A stretch of DNA of 64,000 bases, taken from Segnochrobactrum spirostomi (lineage in GTDB: Bacteria; Pseudomonadota; Alphaproteobacteria; Rhizobiales; Segnochrobactraceae). Positions within the stretch are counted from its first letter, which is position 1. Every line of letters starts with the position of its first letter. The DNA lies in assembly GCF_009600605.1 (NCBI RefSeq), contig NZ_VWNA01000001.1, forward strand, positions 3,892,501 through 3,956,500, read 5' to 3'. Below, in pieces: positions 35,801-45,644 of the stretch. The notes under the pieces are model-generated. The model saw only the letters and a program-made list of their open reading frames with translations. It was not told the DNA's origin and ran no database searches. Made by a program: the position numbers and the translations under genes.

Positions 35801-38373
35801 GTCTCCAGCGTGCCGTTCTTCTCGGCAAACAGCGCCTCGAGTTCCGCCGTGCGGGCGGCGAGGGTGGCGACGACCGAGGGCACCTTGAGCTCGACGATGC
35901 TCTCGAGCGCCGCGACGCGGCCCTCGATCGCCTCGCGCATGCTGTCGCTATGGGCGACGACCTTCTCCGCGGCAGCCTGACCGGCCGCAACGAGGTCGTG
36001 GGAGATGCGCTGCGTCTGGTCGGAGACGACCGAGAGGATCTCGGCGCTGAGGCTGCCGAACGTTTCGGCGAGTTCCTGGGCGCGGCCCGAGAGCGTCTGG
36101 GTGATGTCCTGGCTGGTGTCGTCGAGCATGGCGCGGAACGTCGCCGAGCGGTGCTCCAGCATCTCCGCGAGGGCCCGCTGACGATCCTCGAGCGCGTTCT
36201 GAAGTTCACGGCCGTGAACGTTGATCGCTGTTTCGATTTTGGTCGTCGTGGTCTGGATGCGATCGGCCACCGAGGTGCCGTCGACCGAGAGGATGTCGCG
36301 AAGCTGGGTGACCGACTGGTCGAGGCGGGCGGACAGCGTCTCGCCACGGATCTCGATGTCGACGGCGATCGAATCGCCGGTGCCCTTGAGCACGTCGGCA
36401 ATGCGATCGACCTGATAGTTGATGGAAGACACGACCTCGTCGCCGCGGCTGTGCAGCGCTTCCGCCGCGACCGCCGTCTGGCGGGCGAGGGTCTCGTCGA
36501 AGCTCGCGGTGAGGGCGGACAGGGCGGAATTCACCTCGGCGGCACGCGCCTCGACCATCGTCGAGGTGACGGAGCCGGCTTCGGTGATCGCGCTCTCCAG
36601 GCGGGCGAGGCTCGTGCGGATCTCGGCGATGTGGGCTTCGGCGGTCTCCGCCGTGGTTGCGCCGATGTTGGCGAGGGCCTGTTCGAGCTCGGTGACGCGG
36701 GTCTGCACGACGGCGATCGCCGAGGTGCCGGCGTCGGCGATGCTGGTCTCGAGCTCGCCGATGCGCTGCTCCATCGAGCCGGTGACGGCCAGCGTCGTCG
36801 CGCTGATGGTGGTCTCGAGGCCGCTGACGCGCTCCTCGAGGGTCGCCGCGATGTGCTCGCCGGTGCGGGTGATGCCCTGCTCGAACGCGGTGACGCGCTG
36901 GCCGAGCATGTCGAGGACCTGCTCGCCGGTGGTGGCGACGGAGGCGGTGACGCGGGCGCCGGTCTCGGAGAGGGTGCGGTCGAGCTCGCCGACGCGCGAA
37001 ACCACCACGGCGGTGAGGTCGCGGGTCTGGGCGTCGATCGTCGCGGCGAGTTCGGTGGTCTTGTCGGTGAGGGCGGTGGTGACGTCCTGGGTGCGGGCGT
37101 CGAAGGCCTCGATGATGCGCTCGCCGGTCGCCGCGATCTCGGTGTTCACGCTCGTCGAACGCTCGGCGAGGAACTCGACGACGGTGCGGCCGGTGGCCGA
37201 GAGGGTGGCGTCGATCACGCCGCTGACCGAGCGGAACTCCTGCAGGATCGTCTCGGACGAAAGGGTGAGGCCTTCGGTGGCGAGGCGGCTCTGCTCGGCG
37301 AGCAGCGTGCCGAGCTCGGTGCCGGTGGAGGACAACGCGGTGCTGACGACTTCGCCCTCGGCCTTGAGGCGCGCGACCAGGGAATCGCCCTGGCTGACGA
37401 GCGCTTCGATGATCGATTCGCCGGTCTGGTTGAGCATGGAGGCGAGCGAGGCCGAGCGGGTCTCGACCGTCGCCCCGAGCATGCTCGAGGCCGCGTCGAG
37501 GTCGGAGGTGAGCTTTTCGGTGCTCTGCTTCAGCTCGTCGGAGAACCCGCGATGGGCGCCGGAGATCGCGGCGCGCAGGCGCTCGGCATTGTTGGTGATC
37601 GCCTCACGTTCTGCTGCAAGATCCGACAGCATGCTACGGACGCGCATATCGTTTTCGTTGAACGCGCGCTCCAGGGACGAGACTTCCGTATGGATCAGCG
37701 TCTCGAGCTCGCCGGCACGGGCGAGAGCGCGTTCGACGCCGTCGCCCATCGCCGCGACTTCGCGGCGAATGGTGTGGCCGACGGAGACGACGGATTCGGT
37801 GATGCCGTCGCCGGGGGCGGACAGGCGGGCGGCGGCGTCGGTGAGAGCTTGAGCGGCGAGGCTCATGTCGCGCGCGCGGCGCACGATACCGGCGATCGTG
37901 AAGATGACCGCGACGGGCAGGACCACGGTCGCAGCGAAGGTCAGCAACGAGGGCTGGGTGAGCAACGCCGCAGCCTTGAGACCGGTCAGGTTCGGCAGCA
38001 GGGTTCGGCTCGCAACATAGCCGCAGAGCACCACCCAAAGCGTCGAGGCGCCGAAGGCGATCGCATAGCCGCCGCCCTGCGAGGCGGGCCGCAGCGAGGC
38101 GGGCGGCGGGGCCTCGGGCAGGAAGGCATCGTCGTTCGCCGCCTCGCGGGGGCGGTTCCGTCCTGTGCCCTGTGCGCGCGGCTGGAACGGATCGTCATCG
38201 ACGGCGGCGGGAGCCGGCGGTGGGGTGTCAGGCGGCGTGGCGAGGTCCGGGGTGGACGCAGACATCCGGACCTCCGCGGTGGGCGTCGCCGGTTCGGCCG
38301 GCGGGGTGTCCGCCAGATCGAACTTCAGAGCCTCCTCGATCGCCGAAAGCGCGGCCTCGGCGGGATCTTTCAC
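29831..38373 (-). CDS. Giant membrane-anchored coiled-coil protein, growth pole ring (GPR)-like; one apparent frameshift near the C-terminus
   Basis: With one correction the gene encodes about 2,847 residues. A proline-rich N-terminus of about 100 residues is followed by two membrane helices (about 103-122 and 142-163) and an Ala/Thr/Glu-rich helical rod almost free of proline. The rod contains 44-residue and 77-residue tandem repeats, both multiples of 11, as in apolipoprotein-like hendecad coils. Size, membrane anchor and composition match the Agrobacterium GPR protein, which forms a ring at the growth pole; orthology is inferred, not proven. As written the frame ends at 30349 in an Arg/Pro-rich tail. 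The adjacent frame supplies APTQARAPVPERVERP and a conserved-looking end (DEGFRTAVDRYVDEFERLLS to HASNRLN) stopping at 29831. The switch lies in the C/G runs at 30458-30482. Confidence 0.85.
31570..32745 (-). repeat. Tandem 77-residue (231-base) coding repeats in the giant gene
   Basis: At least five consecutive units of exactly 77 residues (7 x 11) follow one another, each with the pattern LERLLGEEG..SR at the start and LL..RT.EIA.LLD.DAN.FV in the second half. A partial unit follows at the C-terminal side and a related 76/77-residue unit precedes. They code for the coiled-coil rod. Confidence 0.85.
33270..35775 (-). repeat. Tandem 44-residue (132-base) coding repeats in the giant gene
   Basis: About 19 units of exactly 44 residues (4 x 11). 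The core ones are nearly identical (VGARADALAGAVEGT, then VLDDKTA and LESRAT), and the outer ones diverge progressively on both sides. The strongest DNA similarity is at about 33.8-34.9 kb. Near-identity in the centre suggests recent expansion by unequal recombination. Confidence 0.88.
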
Positions 38374-39156
<783 letters not shown>

Positions 39157-39262
39157 CGGGCGGCGCGCCAGCCTCTCGATTGGGGAGAGCCGCGGAAAGC
39201 CACCGCCGCCCGCTCGGGCGGTACGACGGCCGCGGCGCTGGCGTGGACGGGGAGGAGAGGCC

Positions 39263-39688
39263 GTGAGGCATCGCGGGTGGCTGTTGGGGACGCTTGCGGC
39301 GACCGCGCTGTTCGCCGCGGCAGATGCGTCCGCGCAGACCGCCGCGCCCGCCGATGCTCCGCCACCGGGCCTGTCGGACGCCCAGAAGAAGCAGCTCTAC
39401 GACGCCGCGCACAATCAGCTCGGCGTGCTGGAATTCTGTGCCGGGCAAAGCTTCGTCGGCACCGATGTCGTCGAGCTCCAGCGCCGCGCCATCGCCGTGC
39501 TGCCGACGCCGCCCGACACCAGCGGGGGCGATGAGGCGGAGCGCGCCGGACAGCTCGGCATCGTGATGGCGAGCGGGCAGACCCTGACGCTCGAGACGGC
39601 GGCCAAGAGCCGCAACACCACGATCGCCGCCTTGTGCGCGGCGATCGCCAAGTCGCTCGAGGCGGCGACGGCGGGCGGCGTGCCCTGA
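39263..39688 (+). CDS. Small secreted protein of unknown function (conserved in Rhizobiales)
   Basis: A 141-residue protein with a signal peptide (LLGTLAATALFAAADASAQ). The mature part starts with a Pro/Ala stretch, then LYDAAHNQLGVLEFCAGQSF, and ends with NTTIAALCAAIAKSLE; its two cysteines may form a disulfide. It starts at GTG 39263, preceded by a strong GGAGGAGAGG. It resembles a family annotated in Rhizobiales as pore-forming ESAT-6-like, a name I would treat as unproven. Convergent with the ATP-grasp gene, with only 7 bases between them. Confidence 0.7.
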   Translation: MRHRGWLLGTLAATALFAAADASAQTAAPADAPPPGLSDAQKKQLYDAAHNQLGVLEFCAGQSFVGTDVVELQRRAIAVLPTPPDTSGGDEAERAGQLGIVMASGQTLTLETAAKSRNTTIAALCAAIAKSLEAATAGGVP

Positions 39689-39695
39689 GCGCCCG

Positions 39696-41159
39696 TCAGC
39701 GCCGCCGGTCGAGCCGGTCGACGAACCAGCCGACCAGCTTTTCCCACACGGCGTCCTTCTCGACCGAATCCTCGATGCCGTGCTCGAGGTTCGGATTGTC
39801 GTTGATCTCGATGACGAGCACGCCGTTTTCCGTCTCCTTGAGATCGACACCGTAGAGCCCGTCGCCGATGAGGCGGGCCGCCTTGACCGCGGTCTCGATG
39901 ACGGCGGGCGGCGCCTCGGCGATGGTGAAGGCGCGGAAACGGCCTTCCTCGGCGGGCTTGCCGGGCTGGTGGTGGATGATCTGCCAGTGCTTCTTCGCCA
40001 TCATGTACTGGCAGGCGAACAAGGGCTCGCCGCCGAGCACGCCGATGCGCCAATCGAAGCTCGTCGGCACGAATTCCTGGGCCAGCACCAGATCCGATTC
40101 ATCCAGCAATTCCGATAGCTTCGCGGAAAGTGCTGCGGGCTCGTCGAGCTTGAAGACGCCGCGGCTGAACGAGCCGTCCGGGATCTTCAGCACGATCGGC
40201 CAGCCGAGCTCGTCGGGCAGGGTCTCGCACTGTTTGAGGCTGTCGATGATGACGGTCTTCGGGATCGCGATGTCGTTCGCGGCCAGGAGCTCGGCCAGAT
40301 AGACCTTGTTGGTGCAGCGGATCATCGAGACCGGATCGTCGATGACCGGCATGCCCTCCTGGGTCGCACGGCGGGCGAAGCGGTAGGTGTGGTTGTCGAT
40401 CGCCGTCGTCTCGCGGATGAACAGGGCGTCGAATTCGGTCAGCCGGTCGAGATCGCTCTTCTCGATCGGCTCCACGGCAACCCCGAGCCGGGCGGCGACC
40501 TTGGCCATGTGCTTCAGCGTCGGAGGCGCCGAGGGCGGCAGGACCGCGTTCGGATCGTAGAGCACCGCCATGGAATAGCGGAACGTGGTGCGGCTGCGCG
40601 GCGCGCGCCAGGCGCGACGGGTATAGAGATCGAGGGCGTGAAAGAGAAAGCCGCGCTCCTCGTCGGAGAGATCGGCGACGGACGGTGTGCGGATGCGGGC
40701 GATCGAGCGCCAGCCGTCTCCCGTGATCTTCACCTTGAGGAGGGGCGTTCGGTACCAGTCGAACAGGAGCCGTCCAAACGCCTCGAAGCGCTCGTCGGGA
40801 CAGCGGCCGAAGAAGAAGGTGAGGCGGAACTCGCCCTGCGGCGGCGCCTTCATCGCCCGGATCGCCTTGTTGAGGCTATCCTCGAGATCGGGCAGCGAAA
40901 TCGCGTAGAGCGGTTTGCGCGAGAGCTCGATCATCGTTTCGACCGAGGGGATCACGCGGTGGCCGCGGGCCTCGGCGAGCAGGGAGCAATAATAGCCCCC
41001 GCCCTGATAGGCGTAGGAGCGGGCGAGGTTGATGATGGTCGGCTTGGTTTCGCCGAACAGCTTCGGCCGCAGCAGATAATCGTGAACCGTCATCACCTTG
41101 TGCGGGGTTTCCGCATTCGGCAGATCGGCGGGCTTGTCCACGAGGACGAGCCAGGTCAT
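39696..41159 (-). CDS. RimK-like ATP-grasp ligase with RLAN N-terminal domain
   Basis: A 487-residue protein. Residues about 1-190 (including [20 protein letters not shown] and [13 protein letters not shown]) match the RLAN domain found before some RimK-type ligases, and the rest is an ATP-grasp fold ([16 protein letters not shown] for ATP binding; [18 protein letters not shown] for Mg2+). ATP-grasp ligases activate a carboxylate as acyl phosphate and couple it to an amine. RimK itself adds Glu to ribosomal protein S6, but this architecture is a separate branch of unknown substrate. Its ATG overlaps the stop of the upstream GNAT/C39 gene (ATGA), so the two are made together. Confidence 0.88.
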   Translation of the reverse strand: MTWLVLVDKPADLPNAETPHKVMTVHDYLLRPKLFGETKPTIINLARSYAYQGGGYYCSLLAEARGHRVIPSVETMIELSRKPLYAISLPDLEDSLNKAIRAMKAPPQGEFRLTFFFGRCPDERFEAFGRLLFDWYRTPLLKVKITGDGWRSIARIRTPSVADLSDEERGFLFHALDLYTRRAWRAPRSRTTFRYSMAVLYDPNAVLPPSAPPTLKHMAKVAARLGVAVEPIEKSDLDRLTEFDALFIRETTAIDNHTYRFARRATQEGMPVIDDPVSMIRCTNKVYLAELLAANDIAIPKTVIIDSLKQCETLPDELGWPIVLKIPDGSFSRGVFKLDEPAALSAKLSELLDESDLVLAQEFVPTSFDWRIGVLGGEPLFACQYMMAKKHWQIIHHQPGKPAEEGRFRAFTIAEAPPAVIETAVKAARLIGDGLYGVDLKETENGVLVIEINDNPNLEHGIEDSVEKDAVWEKLVGWFVDRLDRRR

Positions 41160-42319
41160 CGGGTGTCTCCTTTGCCGACGAGAACCGCAGCCCGGAGGCG
41201 GGAGCGGCCGTAGGCGCTCATGGCGTCGAACTCGGGCCAAGGAATGGCGATGTGGGCCTTGGCGATCGCCGCCTCGTGGCGATCCGGATCGATAAACGGA
41301 TCGTGTGCGAAGACGGTTCGCTCGTCGTGGCCGTAAACCAGGATCCAGTGCGGATAGCGCTCGTGGTACATTCGCCAGGCGCTGATGAGGACGATCGCGC
41401 AGGCGCCGGAATCGAGGGCGGCGACGAGTTCGTCCCGTGTCAGGGCCCGCTCGGCGATCGGCACGCCGAGCGCCTCGGCGTCGGCGCGGAAGGTCTCCTG
41501 CACGATCGTCATCACGGCGCGCTTGTCGGCGGTGCGCACGCCGTCGAGAAAGAGGGGCGGGCGCTGGTTGAGCCAGACGCCGGTCGAGAAGCCGCGGCGC
41601 TTGAGGGCCACCGCCATGCCGACGGGATCGCAGCCGCCGTGGCCCGAGGTCATGAAGATCGTCGTCGCCTCGCGCCACAGCGTGAGCTCGAGGGCGCGCG
41701 TGGGAGCGAGGCCGGGTTCGAGAGCGGCCATGGCCATCGCCATCGCGGCCGGGCCGCAGGTGAACTCGGTCGTCTGAGGATAATAGGGCGCGTCGCGGGC
41801 CACGGGACGGTGGTGGGCGATCAGCGACTTCTCGAGCCTGAGCGCGGTCTCGTGGTCGGCGTAATAATCGGCGAGGCGATCGAATTCCTGGTAGCCGGCG
41901 CCCTTGTAGAGGGCGATCGCCGGCCGATTGTCCTGGCGCACTTCGAGCCGCAGGAACAGCGCCCCGCGCGCCCGCGCATCGTCTTCGACGGCGGCGAGCA
42001 GGCGGCGGCCGATGCCGCCGCGGATGGCGTCGGGATCGACGGCGACGGAATAGAGGCGGGCGATCGAGGTGCCGGTGCGATAGAGTACCAGGGCATAGCC
42101 AATCACGACGCCGCCGCGCTCGGCGGCGAGCATGCTCGCGGACCGTCGTTCCACCATGTCGCGGAACGAGCGGGGGCTCAGCCGGTCGCCGGCGAACACG
42201 CGCTCCTCGAGCGCGGCAAGGCGCGGCAGGTCGTCTTTGCGCGCCCGGCGGATGGTGAGGCCGTCCGCGCAGGCGGCCGCGCCGGCGGGCGACCGGTCGA
42301 GGCGTTCGATCTCGGGCAT
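41156..42319 (-). CDS. GNAT acetyltransferase fused to C39-like cysteine peptidase
   Basis: A 387-residue fusion. The N-terminal GNAT domain (residues about 20-165) has the acetyl-CoA loop [19 protein letters not shown] and the C-terminal KGAGYQEF. The second domain (from about 175) is a papain-like C39 peptidase with the nucleophile Cys188 ([14 protein letters not shown]), His in YPHWILVYG and Asp in FAHDPF. No signal peptide, so it acts in the cytoplasm. It starts at ATG 42319 (GTG 42337 is an in-frame alternative). It is coupled to the RLAN/ATP-grasp gene: together they supply acylation, ligation and cleavage, suggestive of a peptide-modifying or peptide-tag pathway. That function is inferred from domains. 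Confidence 0.85.
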   Translation of the reverse strand: MPEIERLDRSPAGAAACADGLTIRRARKDDLPRLAALEERVFAGDRLSPRSFRDMVERRSASMLAAERGGVVIGYALVLYRTGTSIARLYSVAVDPDAIRGGIGRRLLAAVEDDARARGALFLRLEVRQDNRPAIALYKGAGYQEFDRLADYYADHETALRLEKSLIAHHRPVARDAPYYPQTTEFTCGPAAMAMAMAALEPGLAPTRALELTLWREATTIFMTSGHGGCDPVGMAVALKRRGFSTGVWLNQRPPLFLDGVRTADKRAVMTIVQETFRADAEALGVPIAERALTRDELVAALDSGACAIVLISAWRMYHERYPHWILVYGHDERTVFAHDPFIDPDRHEAAIAKAHIAIPWPEFDAMSAYGRSRLRAAVLVGKGDTR

Positions 42320-42623
42320 GAGGCGGGAGGACCTCACCGAAGCGCCGCGTCAGGTGCGGCGGTGCGATATATAGACCCGATAGGTCCCACACACGAGGGG
42401 CAACCGGCAGACCCAAGCCCAAGAATTGCCCAAGATTGCTATGACTAATCCGAAACTCTATGGAACGAAGCGGCACGGTCGGCGTTCGGCTTTGGCCGCG
42501 GCGGAAGAACGATGGGTAGCGGTGCGGCGGCTTCGGCCGGGCGGATCAGGACCCCGACACGCAGGCGGAAGAATGCCCGGGGGATGGTCTCGGTGCCCGC
42601 CGTCAACAGAAGAAGGAACAGAA
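42320..42623. other. Divergent intergenic region upstream of the ATP-grasp operon
   Basis: About 300 bases between the GNAT/C39 gene and a small lipoprotein gene. An AT-rich core at 42360-42385 (gatatataga) lies 40-65 bases from the peptidase gene and is the likely promoter zone of the operon. The remainder shows no gene or hairpin of note. Confidence 0.45.
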
Positions 42624-42890
42624 ATGCGCAAAGTTTTGATCGCGGTGGCCTTGGCGTTCCTCGCCGCCGCCTGCACCCAGCAGGAAACCAACCGCGGGAT
42701 CGTCGGCGGCGCCCTCGGTGCGGGCCTCGGCGCTGTCACCGGCGCGGCGATCTCCGGCACGGCCGGCGGCGCGCTGACCGGTGCGGCCATCGGCGGCGTC
42801 GGCGGCGCGGCGATCGGCGCGGCGACCGCTCCCAAGACCTGCACCGCCTATGACAAGTACGGCCGCCCCTATGCGGTGGCGTGCCCCTGA
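42624..42890 (+). CDS. Small glycine-zipper lipoprotein
   Basis: An 88-residue lipoprotein. The signal ends in LAAAC with lipidation Cys17. The mature part is a glycine-zipper hairpin (GIVGGALGAGLGAVTGAAIS, then GALTGAAIGGVGGAAIGAA) of the SlyB/OmpA-zipper sort that can insert into or lie on the membrane, and a short tail with KTCTAYDKYG. AAGGA precedes the ATG. Followed by an intrinsic terminator, so probably monocistronic. Specific role unknown; such proteins often respond to envelope stress. Confidence 0.85.
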   Translation: MRKVLIAVALAFLAAACTQQETNRGIVGGALGAGLGAVTGAAISGTAGGALTGAAIGGVGGAAIGAATAPKTCTAYDKYGRPYAVACP

Positions 42891-42917
42891 TCCCGTCGCG
42901 ATCGGGTGACATCGAAG

Positions 42918-42945
42918 AGGGCGCGTCGTTCGGCGCGCCCTTTTT
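42918..42945 (+). terminator. Intrinsic terminator after lipoprotein gene
   Basis: AGGGCGCG, an 8-base loop and CGCGCCCT followed by a T-run form a classical Rho-independent terminator 28 bases past the stop codon. Confidence 0.9.
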
Positions 42946-43002
42946 CGTCCGACCTTTGAGATCACGGTCGCGGTCGGGCGTGGGCTTCAGGAGAAATCCC
43001 CG

Positions 43003-43362
43003 ATGAAACGCTATGCCGTGACAACCCTGCTGGTTGCGGGCCTCGGTCCACTCGTCGCGGCCGCTCCGGCAGCGCGCGCTGCGAGCTTCACGTGCGCCGT
43101 CGCCATGAAGCCCGACGAAACGGCGATCTGCGGCTCGATGGCGCTGTCCGACCTCGATGTCCGCATGGCGACGCTTTACGGCGTGGCGACGAAGCTGGTG
43201 GCGATGGGCGAGCGCGGCGTGCTCCAGGACGACCAGCGCCGCTTTCTCGGCGAGCGGGCGGCCTGCGGGGCCGATACGGCCTGCCTGACCACACTCTATC
43301 AGGCGCGGATCGCTGTGCTCGACGGCGTAATCGGGCGCATCGCCGCAAACGGTCCTTATTGA
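43003..43362 (+). CDS. Small periplasmic LprI/DUF1311-like protein
   Basis: A 119-residue protein with a signal peptide (TTLLVAGLGPLVAAAPAARA). The mature part begins FTCAVAMKPDETAICGSMAL, then SDLDVRMATLY and a paired CGADTAC, the pattern of the LprI/DUF1311 family, in which lysozyme inhibition has been reported for the mycobacterial member. Four cysteines suggest two disulfides. Position before the ferric-reductase-like gene may be coincidental. Confidence 0.75.
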   Translation: MKRYAVTTLLVAGLGPLVAAAPAARAASFTCAVAMKPDETAICGSMALSDLDVRMATLYGVATKLVAMGERGVLQDDQRRFLGERAACGADTACLTTLYQARIAVLDGVIGRIAANGPY

Positions 43363-43424
43363 AAGCCTATATCCTGCGGGTCGACCGACCGCACCGAGAT
43401 ATCCGCGGGCGGCGGGAGGGCAAC

Positions 43425-44381
43425 ATGACCGAGACAGCAAGCGAAGCCCGAATGCCGGCGTCCCGCCGTGGCGCGCCGTGGCTCGATCGGGGCGGCAGTT
43501 TCTCGCCCTTCAAGACGCTGGTCTTCGTGCTTCTGTTTCTGCCCGGGCTCGATGCGGCCTACGGGCTCGCCACGAGCGTCTCCATGCCGGGGGGCGGGGC
43601 GCTGCTCTCCCAGGCGCGGCCGCTGACGATTGCACTCCACGAGGTCGGGGACTGGGCGATCCGGCTTCTCCTGATCGCGCTCGCGATCACGCCGATGATG
43701 CGAATTCTGCGCCGGCCGCGGCTGCTTCAGGTGCGGCGCATGATCGGCGTTGCGGCGTTCGTCTACGTCGCCGCCCACTTGATCCTCTACATCGTCGATC
43801 AGAAGTTCGATCTTCTCCACGTGGCGAGCGAGATCGCGCTGCGCTTCTATCTGACGATCGGCTTCGTCGCGCTCCTGGGGCTCGCGGTGCTGGCGGCGAC
43901 CTCGACCGACGGCATGATCGAGCGGCTCGGGGCCGCACGCTGGCAGGCGCTGCACCGCTGGGTCTATCCGCTGACCGCGATCGGCATCTTCCACTATTAT
44001 CTGCAATCCAAGATCAACGTGACGCAGCCGGTTCTGATGACCGGCTTCTTCTATTGGCTGATGCTCTACCGGCTGCTCGGGATGAAGCGCCTCGGGCGCT
44101 TCGCGGTGGCGCGGCGCCCGGCCGGCCCGCCGGTCGCCTGGCTCATCGGCCTCGCGGTGGCGAGCGGGCTCGCGATGGCGTTCACCGAGGCGCTGTGGTA
44201 CGCGCTCGCGACCGGGGTCGATCCGGTGCGCGTCCTCTCCGCGAACCTCTCGACTGCCGTCGCGCCGCGGCCGGCCTGGGTCGTCTTCGCCGCGGGCCTC
44301 GCCGTGGCGGTGGCCTCGGTCGTGGCGGGGCTCCAAAAGAAAGCCGCCCCGCCGCGGGTGGCGACGGGGCGGCGTGCGTAA
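43425..44381 (+). CDS. Ferric-reductase-like haem-binding membrane protein (MsrQ-like)
   Basis: A 318-residue polytopic inner-membrane protein with about seven or eight hydrophobic segments. Histidines in ALHEVGDWAIRL, VAAHLILYIVDQ and LHRWVYPLTAIGIFHYY are placed as in the haem b ligands of MsrQ/YedZ. MsrQ passes quinol electrons to MsrP, which repairs methionine sulfoxide in the periplasm. No msrP gene is adjacent, and the C-terminal part beyond about residue 230 is longer than in short MsrQ proteins, so it could serve another partner. The start at 43425 follows GGGAGGG. Confidence 0.8.
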   Translation: MTETASEARMPASRRGAPWLDRGGSFSPFKTLVFVLLFLPGLDAAYGLATSVSMPGGGALLSQARPLTIALHEVGDWAIRLLLIALAITPMMRILRRPRLLQVRRMIGVAAFVYVAAHLILYIVDQKFDLLHVASEIALRFYLTIGFVALLGLAVLAATSTDGMIERLGAARWQALHRWVYPLTAIGIFHYYLQSKINVTQPVLMTGFFYWLMLYRLLGMKRLGRFAVARRPAGPPVAWLIGLAVASGLAMAFTEALWYALATGVDPVRVLSANLSTAVAPRPAWVVFAAGLAVAVASVVAGLQKKAAPPRVATGRRA

Positions 44382-44405
44382 GGAGCGACCTGGGGGTGCC
44401 GCGCC

Positions 44406-44705
44406 TCACTGCATCTGGGGCGGGATCGCGTTCTCGGTGTAGTTCTGGTAGGCGCCGTTGTTGTGATCGTGGACGAACATCGGGTGGCCGGGTGTTCCGA
44501 CATCGATGAGCCCGTCGGGCAGGGCGTTCGGCGCCGGGGTGGCCGCCGCGACGGGCGCCGAAGTCTTCTGCACCGTCTTGCTGACGTGGTGCTTGTGCTT
44601 CACCGGCTGGGTGGTGGGGGTCGCGGCGGACGCCGGCACGGCAAACATAAGCGCGACAGCGGCGGTGGCAGCGGCAAAAAATCCAACGTTCTTCGAAGTA
44701 GACAT
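44406..44705 (-). CDS. Small secreted protein of unknown function
   Basis: A 99-residue protein with a clear signal peptide (VGFFAAATAAVALMFAVPASA). The mature part has a His/Lys-rich patch (KHKHHVSK), a Pro/Ala linker and an end with GHPMFVHDHNNGAYQNY that could bind metal through its histidines. The start at 44705 is chosen because GGAGG lies 8 bases upstream; an ATG at 44723 would place that ribosome-binding site inside the gene. No family recognised. Confidence 0.6.
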   Translation of the reverse strand: MSTSKNVGFFAAATAAVALMFAVPASAATPTTQPVKHKHHVSKTVQKTSAPVAAATPAPNALPDGLIDVGTPGHPMFVHDHNNGAYQNYTENAIPPQMQ

Positions 44706-45065
44706 GTGGATATCCTCCTCCAATCCATCTGCGGGCGAGAGGTCGCATCGTCGTTATGATCTGAATGCGGCGGTTCACTGTCCGCTCATCTCTGGCAAGG
44801 CGGGCGCATCACCATGGAGATGAAGTTTATATGAATGGAGGAAGGCGGCACTATTAAGGACGATTATGTTTCGCGTCTGATAAGAAGCCGGCTCAAATCT
44901 TGTCTCGTCTTTTACAAAGATGGCGGCGGACCCGGCTTGAAGCGGGTCCGCCGCCATCATGTTTCCGAACCGCTCCGGACGGTGTCGCGATCGCGGTCGA
45001 GGCTCGGCGAAATCGAGAGGCCATTCCGCCGACCTTGCGGCGGGCACGACGTCCCTCGACGCTTT
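44706..45065. other. Intergenic region with terminator
   Basis: About 360 bases between two minus-strand small secreted-protein genes. It is less GC-rich at 44820-44915 (likely promoter zone for the 44406-44705 gene) and contains a strong terminator hairpin, listed separately. No other gene seen. Confidence 0.5.
44919..44958 (-). terminator. Perfect 16-base hairpin terminator
   Basis: GATGGCGGCGGACCCG and its exact complement flank an 8-base loop. On the minus strand the stem is followed by TTTGTAAAAG, so it likely ends transcription of the upstream small gene (45066-45422) about 107 bases beyond its stop. Confidence 0.75.
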
Positions 45066-45422
45066 TTATTCCGAGGCGGTGTTGGCCTGCACGGAATCGT
45101 CGCCCGTGCGTGTCACCGGCGGCGTTTTGTCGAGCTTCGCCTTCTTGTCCCCCTTCATGAGCTTCTTCACGATGTCGTTGCCCTTGGCGCTCGGGCGCTC
45201 AAGGGAATCGGCCCGGGTTACGGGCGGCGTCGTTGAGAACTTGGCGTTGGCGTCCGGCTTCAGAATCGCGCCGAGATTGTCGCTGTCGGTGACGCGGGGC
45301 GATTCCGACGGGTCGGCGCGCGTCACCGGGGCGGTCTGCGCCGCGGCCGAGGCGGCGCCGAAGGTGAGGCCGGCGACGAGGGCGAGGGCGGCGGTTCTGG
45401 TCTTTCGGTCGATCTTCAACAT
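45066..45422 (-). CDS. Small secreted protein with PVTR repeats
   Basis: A 118-residue protein with a signal peptide (TRTAALALVAGLTFGAASAA, then AAQ). The mature part carries three copies of a PVTR motif (APVTRADPSESP, PPVTRADSLERP, PPVTRTGDDS) separated by about 30-40 mainly polar residues, with a basic centre (KKLMKGDKKAKLDK). It starts at ATG 45422 after AAAGGGG. No family recognised. The even spacing suggests a repeated binding module, but function is unknown. Confidence 0.6.
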   Translation of the reverse strand: MLKIDRKTRTAALALVAGLTFGAASAAAQTAPVTRADPSESPRVTDSDNLGAILKPDANAKFSTTPPVTRADSLERPSAKGNDIVKKLMKGDKKAKLDKTPPVTRTGDDSVQANTASE

Positions 45423-45644
45423 GGCGTTTCCCCTTTTGCAGCAAAGGCTCGCGCGTTGGAACGGCGAGATCGAAAGGCCAACGCGGGTGCGCCGCGATGG
45501 TTGGCGCGGACAACAAGGCCTCAAGGGTTTTTGACGGGATGGGCGGGATGGCGGCCGGCGCGGTCATGGTGATGACCGATCCGCGTGGGATGGCTCGGCC
45601 GCGGAGCTCAAGAACATGATCGGGACGGATGGAGCGAGGACGGC

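Noticed and set aside
42426-42623. Upstream extension of the glycine-zipper lipoprotein frame
   Set aside because: The signal peptide and lipobox begin at ATG 42624, which has a good ribosome-binding site; the extension would bury the signal.
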